A stretch of 64,000 nt of DNA, from NCBI GenBank assembly GCA_024036415.1, contig JAMWET010004974.1, positions 62,001-126,000 of the forward strand. The letters are read 5' to 3'. The first letter of the stretch is position 1, and each line of letters opens with the position of its first letter. Shown one piece after another: positions 49,501 to 64,000 of the stretch. Origin of the DNA: Prochilodus magdalenae. Taxonomy: Eukaryota; Chordata; Actinopteri; Characiformes; Prochilodontidae. The notes below the pieces were generated by a model that saw only the letters and a list, made by a program, of their open reading frames with translations, made no database searches and was not told the DNA's origin. The translations under genes and the position numbers were made by a program.

Positions 49501-50590
49501 ACAGTCTGTAATGGTAGAACTACAAAGTGCTCCTATATAGTAAGTGAGTGAATGTAGGTACAAGGAGGTGGTTTAATGTTGTGGCTGATGGGTGTAAACC
49601 CCTATAATAAAGACTAAATTAACAAATTTAGTTATCTAAATCTAAATTTGAGTAATCCAAAACTTCCTTTCATGGTTTCCATTACAGTTTGATATACTGT
49701 TTATCTATGACAATGGACAATGGTCAAATAATAGTATGATCTGATTTTTTTGTTCATTTTTAAATTACAGTATTCCATACACTGTCTGAAACAACATATA
49801 CAAGTTTATTAAAGGAGTAATGAGAAATCAGTGTAAACCACAGATTTGCAGCGCTCTTACTTAAAGGGGCACTCTAGACCATATGCATATTTAATGTTAC
49901 TTGTCATATTATTGTTCAGCCTCATTGTTTTGACTCAAACTGTATATAGTTTTTGTGTATACAGTTACACACAGTTTTTGTAGACAGTTACAACACACAC
50001 ACACACACCGCTGTTGTGCACATTACACACTCTACAGATACCTTTACTGCTCCGTCTCCAGACAGGTAGCAAAGCTGTATGACCTTTCTCTTCTGCAACC
50101 AGTCCATATCCTCTAGTGATAACCCCCCTAAGGAGCATTCAACAGGACAGTTTCTTTGTTCATCCAGTGTTGTGCTGGGTATTTTTAGCAACAGTACATT
50201 ACCAATTTGCTGCAGGCAAAAGGTATTGTCTCCCAGCTCAATGGGAACCTTCAGATAGAGATTAAATTCTCCAATCAAAGCCTTCCACACGAGGTCCAGA
50301 TTGGACAAGGGCACCACATTAAGCTCAGTGGTGTCTGAGGATGAATCCTGGAAGGAGCATTCTGGTTCCTCCTCTTTCTCCAAAGGCGGTGGGAAGAATT
50401 CATCAGCCAGATCTCGACTGGGCTGTTCAAGCACCAGGCTAGGCTGGAAGCTGACAGACGGCTCAGAGAAAATCTCATCGCCCTCAATATCACCCTCATT
50501 CCTTCTGTCCTGGTGCATGTTCCAGTTCAGCTTCTTTTTGGCCTCATCGTCCATACGGACGGGTGGTGCACGCTTCCTACGACCGCTCAT
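37526..50590 (-). CDS. shprh: SHPRH, SNF2/PHD/RING E3 ubiquitin ligase and DNA translocase
   Basis: SHPRH is a nuclear Rad5-type enzyme that polyubiquitinates PCNA in damage tolerance. 29 coding exons give about 1651 residues (human 1683): 50590-50042, 49177-49054, 48885-48667, 48563-48485, 48309-48168, 48025-47929, 47674-47424, 46959-46273, 45714-45463, 45348-45270, 44906-44743, 44568-44312, 44123-44002, 43909-43821, 43706-43614, 43419-43312, 43227-43085, 42993-42820, 42686-42624, 42533-42308, 41540-41403, 41305-41204, 40930-40859, 39486-39298, 39184-39092, 39006-38920, 38745-38567, 37815-37735, 37622-37526. Walker A (DEMGLGKT) is near residue 345; H15 histone-H1-like domain about 404-487; PHD finger about 630-678; the Walker-B-like DEAQ near 793; RING (CPICA ... 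CGHCFCNEC ... CAICRQ) about 1400-1446; helicase-C motif (GRVHRIGQT) near 1585. The two helicase halves are split by the inserted domains, as in the family. All junctions keep frame. Confidence 0.97.
39621..39854. mobile_element. Short TIR element, copy B
   Basis: It has the same architecture as the element at 16870-17107: left end GCTGTCCACAGAATAAACAA, internal GGCAAGTTTACAGGAGA and GGTCCATTCTTCATAAAA, right end GATGTTTTTCTTTGCACAAT. It lies in the SHPRH intron 39487-40858, the rest of which is AT-rich without recognisable content. Confidence 0.75.
41592..41643. repeat. Perfect 20-bp inverted repeat (hairpin)
   Basis: ATTTCTCCTTGATAACTGAC at 41592-41611 is followed by a 12-nt spacer and its exact complement at 41624-41643. 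The element-like inverted repeat pair at 41664/42207 begins 20 bp downstream. It is in a SHPRH intron. Confidence 0.9.
41664..42207. mobile_element. Non-autonomous TIR element (about 540 bp)
   Basis: The left end CACTGCATTCACATTGGTCC and the right end, whose complement reads CACTGCATTTACATTGCTCT, form an imperfect inverted repeat. CACTG-type termini recall hAT elements, but no clear 8-bp target duplication is visible. No coding content. It occupies most of the SHPRH intron 41541-42307. Confidence 0.55.
46025..46262. repeat. Fragments of dispersed teleost repeats in a SHPRH intron
   Basis: GTCCAGCACAGTTTGGTGAT near 46050 and GGCAGATGCTCTTATCTGTA near 46155, followed by CTGGGAATCGAACCCC near 46240, are diverged copies of common fish repeats. 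The last block ends about 10 bp from the splice donor at 46272 of the 687-nt exon. Confidence 0.6.
47066..47389. mobile_element. Tc1/mariner-like miniature element (about 324 bp)
   Basis: The left end GGTGGACAAAATTATGGAAA and the right end, whose complement reads GGTGGAACAACAATGGAAAC, form imperfect TIRs. No coding capacity remains. It lies in the SHPRH intron 46960-47423. Confidence 0.6.
49188..50041 (-). other. shprh: SHPRH intron without further content
   Basis: AT-rich intron between the first two coding exons, with a short CA run near 49990. No repeat family or gene recognised. Confidence 0.5.
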
Positions 50591-52249
<1,659 letters not shown>

Positions 52250-52379
52250 TTTAGTATTGAGAATACTCAGCACTAAGTAAGCTGGAACACAGTCTGAGTG
52301 TGAATGTAATGAAGAAATAAATCCCTCCATCAAAACGAATTTAATCCATGACGAGTATTTGAGGAATAATTATGTAGTT

Positions 52380-52568
52380 TATTATAGAGGAGGTCTTCAC
52401 TGGGGCTCACTGGGGCTCACTGGGACTCTCGTACTGCGGCTGAGGTGACCCGTTTTCAGATGCAGTGAGGAGATGAGCGGGAGGGGGGCATCGCTCAGTG
52501 AAGAGTGGACCGCAGTTTGGCACTGGGAGGTTTCAGGAGACGGTACGAGATGACTTCTGCTACTCCCG
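52380..52568 (+). promoter_or_regulatory. grm1: Candidate GRM1 promoter and non-coding exon 1
   Basis: A good donor (CCCG then GTAAGC) at 52569 follows a GC-richer stretch containing three tandem copies of CACTGGGGCT or a close variant (52397-52430). The acceptor GTTTTCACAG ending 53173 opens the first coding exon. Exon 1 limits are approximate. Confidence 0.4.
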
Positions 52569-53230
52569 GTAAGCTTTATGTGCTATATATAAAAACTTGT
52601 GCTGATAATGTACAGCAGTGAGCATCCTGTGAATGACAACAGCTTGGAGTGGTTGGGTGCTCTGAAATTAGATTTCTTTTAAGGTTACTGGTGTGTACTT
52701 TGGCGACCTGTAGCCTGTGTTCAGTTTCTTACGTTTGGGTTTTCGAGCCATTTGGTATGTTCCCAGCTGTGTTTTTCAGGGAACATTTAACAACAGAAAA
52801 GACCATATAATACAACACAGCACAAGACTGGTCCAGTCTGGGTGCAGAAAAAAGTTATTCCCACCTGGATAAGTGACTGGATGCTGTCCATGGTGCTGAT
52901 GTGCTTGCTTTAATAAGTTCTTAAAGATTTCTATAAAAATAACTTAATAATAGGTTCTAATTTCAGATCTTTAGTATTCTGTGCACCACACATTTGTGTG
53001 ATTTCCATGGCTATACATGCTTAATCCAGCATAGCAGCTCATTATCAGGCTCTTCATGAGCTTCTGAGGTGTATGAGCCAGGATAACCCAAATATGAGCA
53101 GTGCAGAATTTAGATCAGAAGCACTAATTAAGATGGCTCATGCATTTGTCTGATTGTTCTCCTGTTTTCACAGAATACTGGATGATCTTGATCCTGAGTT
53201 GATCTTGAGCTATGGTTTACATGAACATGA

Positions 53231-58759
<5,529 letters not shown>

Positions 58760-60445
58760 TAATACACAAGTCCTTCATAACAAATAGCCTAGACCTTCAT
58801 AAACATTTACAAATGCTTATTCCAGTTTGTCCTGAATGACAAATTTTCCAACTTTAAGGTCACATTGCCATGATGCTGATAATATGACATTGTCTGCTAA
58901 GTCAAGCTAGTTGAATGCCATGTTGTATTTTTCTCTACAGAAGCTCTATAGAGAAGGATAAATATTTCACACTTGAGTGCACACAATTATGCAAGACTTA
59001 AAATCTGCCCTAACTCTGGCATAGGTCTGGAAGTGTTATGTCAACTTGTTATGAGAATTGACAAAAGCAGCCTTTGACAGTCAGGGTTGACTTGAATAGG
59101 CCTTTAGTGTGAAGTTTATGTAGGTTTACATGGGAAATAACTTATCATTGGTGTTAAGTGAAAACCTTCCAACACTATATTTGGTTTTTACTTTATGCAA
59201 TATGAAAACACCAAAAGTTCCAGTTATTCTAAGCACTAAAAGTTCACAGTGAACAGACCAAACGAAATTGTATTAAATTGTCTATAAAATCTAGATATAT
59301 TATTATTATGCCCAGGGGGCGCAGTGGGAGCAGTAATATGAGGCATTAAAACACTGAACTGGTGAGGAAGGTATTCAATTTTGATGCCATTATATTAAAA
59401 CAAACCGTAATGAAAATTCTGCGTTATGATATAAAGCTCTGGAAATAAATAAGAGATAAATTATTAATATCTTGTGGAGATAGATTAAATCAGCATCTCC
59501 ACATGTACAGCAGGTTCTTAGTGAGGAACAGAAGGTTCGGTTTTAGCTTTACTGGCGGATACAGTGAGCGTCTGGTTCATAAGAACAAGATCAAGCAGCA
59601 AACACACAGGACAACACAGCTACAGACTAGCAGAGGCCAAAACCACTCTCTACTGACCGCGATGAGTGCCACCTCATTCAAATGTCACTTAACCACAGTA
59701 GGATGACCTCACGTGACCTACAGAAAGACTGGCGAGCGGTGGCTGGGGTGAAATGCACAGTGAGCATGGTTCAAAACAGGCTTCTGGAGGTGCCATTAGT
59801 CATTTTCTAAATTAACAGATCCAAAATTTAATATTTTAGCTGGAATTTGGGAGACATGTTTCCAGTAGTGTATAAATTATGACAGAACTGCTCATTTTGG
59901 TCAAACACAAATCTATAGACTGTAAAACTAGAGAAACTGATCATTTTGAGATGGTTTCTTAAAGTTTTTCAGAGCTGTATAGTACCACACTGGAAGAATC
60001 TATAACAGCACTGCAGAAACTGTAGACAGCACCAAAGACATGATCAAAACAGAACAACCTACGAGCACTAAACTATACAATGGTACAAAGCTAACTATGC
60101 TAAAGTTCCCTGGCCACTTACAAACAGTACATGAGATGGTACCTACCCTCTGGCACAGGAAACTAGACAGCGTAGACTCCTACGTGATGCAAATGTATAG
60201 GCACATCCTATACATGGGGTAAAAGAGAGAGAGAGAGAAAAGAAAAGAAAACCATATGTGTTTACATGTAACAAACTTTAAGGTTTTTCCGTCCTACTCT
60301 AAAGCCACAACTTTGGATATACAAGGTTACAGCTTACATTCTGACATTATATAGATCTCATGTAGCCATATGAGCAGTCTACTGCAGTAAAGTGTGACCT
60401 ACCTGATAGTCCTGGTGCACTCTTAAAATAAAGGTACAAATGGGG

Positions 60446-60573
60446 TCTTTGGAGTGATGCCACAGTAGAACCACTTTTAATTTCCCTAAAAAACTTTCAG
60501 TCGATTTTTAAACTTCCACTGAAAAGCTCTATAGAGAACTGAAAGTGTCTTCTCTGTGCCATCACTCCAAAGA
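60446..60573. mobile_element. Foldback element with TCTTTGGAGTGATG arms
   Basis: TCTTTGGAGTGATGCCACAG at 60446-60465 is repeated inverted at 60554-60573 with one mismatch. The interior includes an AGAACC word. It resembles a very common teleost miniature element whose arms read TTTGGAGTGATGCC. Confidence 0.7.
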
Positions 60574-61875
60574 AATCTTTTTGGTGACGTTATGCTTTTG
60601 GAGTTAAAGTCTGCATACGTATTTTAATAAGTGTTTTCACTTTGCTCTTTTCATATTTGTAAACTTTTTCTCTGCTGACTGAAAAGGTGACCTAGGTAAA
60701 TTGTTTTTGTTTATTTTGTTTTGTTTTAATTTGTTCTGAATTACGCTAATTAGTTTGTACTCACAATCACTAGCTTCAGCGTTAGATTATGTAAAACAAT
60801 GCTCAACAAGCATGTTTTCAAAGTCACAGAACTCGTCTTTCATCTGCAACTTCACAAATTGCAAAATATATTTACGTTTCTATAAAAGTTACTCACAAAA
60901 CAAGATACAGAAGACAAACGTAAATATATATGGAGAAGCATGCGACTGTTACTGTCTGGTCTGATTTTGTTGGTTTTCATGTTGACCTGCATTTCGCAAG
61001 TCTTTGTCCTCCATTACTTTGTGTAGGTGCTCAGCTCATACCATTAAGATTCCATTCTCTTGTCTCCTGACAAGAGTTTAGCGTCTTCTCTAACATCTTC
61101 ACTCTTCAATCAAATCCCATGAACTTTTATTTGTAAAACTTTCCTGAAGGATAGGAACTGAAGAAACAAATACCTTATATGAATGCTTGCACAGAGAAAT
61201 AGTCATAGTCTGCTGTTCTGTTACCTCTATTATTTTTCTGTCTAGAGCTACGAGATGGTAAGTAAATATTTCTGAATGGATAGCTTGGAGGCACCTTCAG
61301 CAATATAGATAGAGGTCAACTGATATCACACAATCATGTACTATACCTTTAAATCATTGTATCATCATGGTCATTAAGGTGTGCAAGTATGTGCCTGTCA
61401 TAACTGTTTTTATTGTTGATGCTGATCATCATAATATTAATAACATGGAACAAACACAGTGTATCGGTAGACCTCTAATATATATAAAGTTATTGGGATG
61501 TTTTATGGACTGCGATAATGAATAGTGGGCACTTTGTTGTATTTCTTTTTAGATCCCAATAACAGCCACTTTCTTTATCACATGCCAACTGGCTTTGCTG
61601 CATGTTCCACTAAGGGAACGTTTTAGACCACCATGCACCTTTGGTTGCTTGTGCACAGACTGATATCTAAATTATAGATTCAGAATGAAAATGTTGGGTG
61701 TGATTGTTTATTATCCCTTCTGTAGGTAATGCTGACCCTAATACCTATCCCTCCTTACTATTTCTATTGACTGCAAAGGTGTATTGATATGATACTGTGG
61801 GGAATATGCAAAAAAATGAGCTATACAAAATATGCCATGCAGTTTGGTATATCACTAGAGGGGCAGATCCAGAGA

Positions 61876-61977
61876 GTAAAAACCCTCCCCAGGACTTTAC
61901 TCCAGCTACTGGTTCCTATGGTTAGATCTAACCAGCTGCAAAGGTGTTCAGGCTTTAATTTTGGGGAGGGTTTTTAC
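61876..61977. mobile_element. Small palindromic repeat with 16-bp perfect arms
   Basis: GTAAAAACCCTCCCCA at 61876-61891 is matched by its exact complement at 61962-61977. The interior (GACTTTACTCCAGCTACTGG, AGATCTAACCAGCTGCAAA) looks like a dispersed fish repeat I recognise only by pattern. Confidence 0.65.
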
Positions 61978-63221
61978 CTGATGTATCTTGATTATCCAAC
62001 TCTTTTGTAATCAAACACAGTGTCATATTTTTACAGACCCCCAGTGGCACTGCAATACCTGCTTTCTTCCTCTGCATGTCATTATGCAAGAAAGTCAAAG
62101 AGCAGCTTCAGCTAAACTAATGTTTTTGGGCTGTTTTTTTTTTATAAGTGAGTTCCAATAAAATAGTTGTTTATTTCTACTTGCTTAGTTAGAAGTAAAG
62201 TACAGTTTGTAAACAGTGCTGACCCAAATAAGCCATTAAGTATGAGTTATTCATTTTTCAGCATTAGGGAAAAACAAATGTATATATATGGAGGGAAAAA
62301 GAAAATTAAATGAACAACTCTCAACAACTAAATATAATCTAACTTTTGATGACTTTTTTTTTTTGCTGCTTCCAATCCAAATGAATTGGATCCATTCAGT
62401 GATGTTAAAGTCTAGACTCTCGGGGCATCATTTCATTGTCCTGAGAACACCAGGAGCTTCTTTGCTTTATTTCCTTTTTCTCAGTAAAGGCGTCTTGACA
62501 ACTACACCTTATAGAGGTGAGTTGTCTTCTCACAGTGGAAGAATAAACAAAAACACCTGAAGCCCAGATCAGAAGTGAAACTTGATTCTCTCTAAGCTTT
62601 AACTGTTCATCTGATGGAGACACTTTCCTCCACTTTGAATTACCCCCTACTGGAATATCTACTAAAAGGATAGAGGTGTGAAAGAAAGATACAGGAGAAA
62701 ACGAGACACTTATGAATCAAGGAAGACCTGGTAGATTATTAAATGTGTCACCATCAGATAAACCTTAACTAAAGAAAGAGGAGAAGATTCACCTGCTCTG
62801 GTGTTTCTGTCCATCCTTCTACTGTGACAAGATGCGAGAGTCCAGACCCCAACATCACTGAATGAACTGATCCTTGGAGGTGTAAAAGCAAACAGCCACT
62901 GACAGACACTTCTGTAAAAATACGTAAAATACGTTTTTGTTTTACCTGAAGCTGAAAAACTGAAAAAACGTCAACTTAATACATAACTGGAAAATAAATA
63001 CATGATACGGTGACCTGTGATTGCGCAGCACTAGATGTAGTAGATTTACTGTAACATGCCTAAAGACACTAAAGAGTGCTCCAGCATACTCACAGCAGAA
63101 AGCTAGGAGCTTGACTCCATCAAGCAGTCATGACATTGTAGATAACATAGTGACAAAGTAAAGGCATACCACGCCCTCCATTTGTCCCACACTGAATTCC
63201 AGCCACAAAATATAATAAAAT

Positions 63222-63275
63222 AGTGTCTCCCAAACCCTGTTCCTGGAGTATTAACCCTCCTGAATTGAATTTGTC
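63222..63275. repeat. Short fragment of dispersed teleost repeat
   Basis: TCTCCCAAACCCTGTTCCTG followed by GAGTATTAACC resembles the CCAACCCTGTTCCTGGAG-type repeat of fish genomes. Short and diverged. Confidence 0.45.
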
Positions 63276-64000
63276 CGTTGAAGCAGGAGAAACATTATTA
63301 TACACTAACAGTACTATATACCACAATATATGTAATCTACTGTAATCTTTCCTGTTACTGAATGTAGTTTCAAACTCAGACAAAGGGTTTTCACAAGCAT
63401 GTCTTGGTTTAGTCTGCACACTGCTTGCTGCAGCCCACTTGAACATGAATAGTGAATATGAAGGAATGTGAAAGTCATATCATAATGAGATGCAGCTACT
63501 TATTACTATATACTTTTTCTTTATCTGCAAAACCATCAGCTATAATGCCTGACATGCTTCCTGCTGACTTGGTAAAGGTCAAGAGATCATAAACACTGGT
63601 AGGGTGTCCTTGGACATTCTCCGTTTCTTGTTCTTAAGCCATAGCCCTTTATATGGTCGTGTGGTAGATCTGTTCTGGTTTGTATGGGAGACAGGAAGAA
63701 TGAGAACGAGAGTAAATTATTGATTTCCTTGTTCAATTAATAACAATAATGTCCATTACTAATTAAAAAGTCTGAGTGGGACCACAGAAAAATGAACTGC
63801 CTCTCCATGGCAACAGGCATGCTTTTGATAGCCTGTGTTAATGCTGTGCTTTGATTCATGTTCCCACAGAAAGAAAAGAACTTTGTGTCCTGTTGTCTGT
63901 AGCTCAGGTCTTTGGACACCCTATCATTACCTTTACTCTGCACTACTCTGTCTCTAAAACTGGAGCATAATTTACCATTGCTGAATCGTGTGGTCATATG

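Noticed and set aside
37526..50590. Interpretation of this locus as HLTF or another Rad5-like gene
   Set aside because: The combination of H15, PHD and RING inserted within the helicase, and near-identity to SHPRH motifs, excludes HLTF.

Overview
This window is vertebrate nuclear DNA, almost certainly from a ray-finned fish. It has short GT-AG split exons separated by AT-rich introns, many small terminal-inverted-repeat (TIR) transposon remnants of kinds common in teleosts, long microsatellites, and a gene order matching human 6q24 (UTRN, FBXO30, SHPRH, GRM1). Exons were assembled by reading codons across splice sites. Family assignments rest on remembered human protein sequences, not on a search.

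Layout: (1) 1-15406, plus strand: the 3' part of a utrophin gene, 14 exons encoding the last spectrin-like repeat, WW domain, EF-hand region and ZZ zinc finger, then a short divergent last exon with a stop. The syntrophin/dystrobrevin-binding C-terminus is not found. (2) 15407-23379: 3' flank and a gene-poor interval; laforin (EPM2A), which lies here in human, is not seen. (3) 23380-25787, minus: FBXO30, two coding exons joined through an apparent GC-AG intron, with a non-coding first exon near 27200. (4) 28441-34663, minus: a complete nine-exon gene for a 369-residue membrane-anchored zona pellucida (ZP) domain glycoprotein that has no counterpart at this position in human. (5) 37526-50590, minus: complete SHPRH, 29 coding exons, about 1651 residues. 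(6) 53306-58640, plus: the first three coding exons of GRM1; the gene continues past the window end. SHPRH and GRM1 are divergent around a promoter region holding a long GA repeat.

These genes form no operon or pathway; their grouping is conserved synteny. Utrophin links the cytoskeleton to dystroglycan, FBXO30 is an SCF substrate receptor, SHPRH is a PCNA ubiquitin ligase/translocase, GRM1 is a glutamate receptor, and the ZP protein is probably extracellular matrix or membrane-anchored. The points most worth checking are the shortened utrophin C-terminus, the unexpected ZP gene, the missing laforin gene, two GC-AG introns, and a set of small transposons including a TTAA-flanked piggyBac-like element and an internally deleted Tc1-like element.
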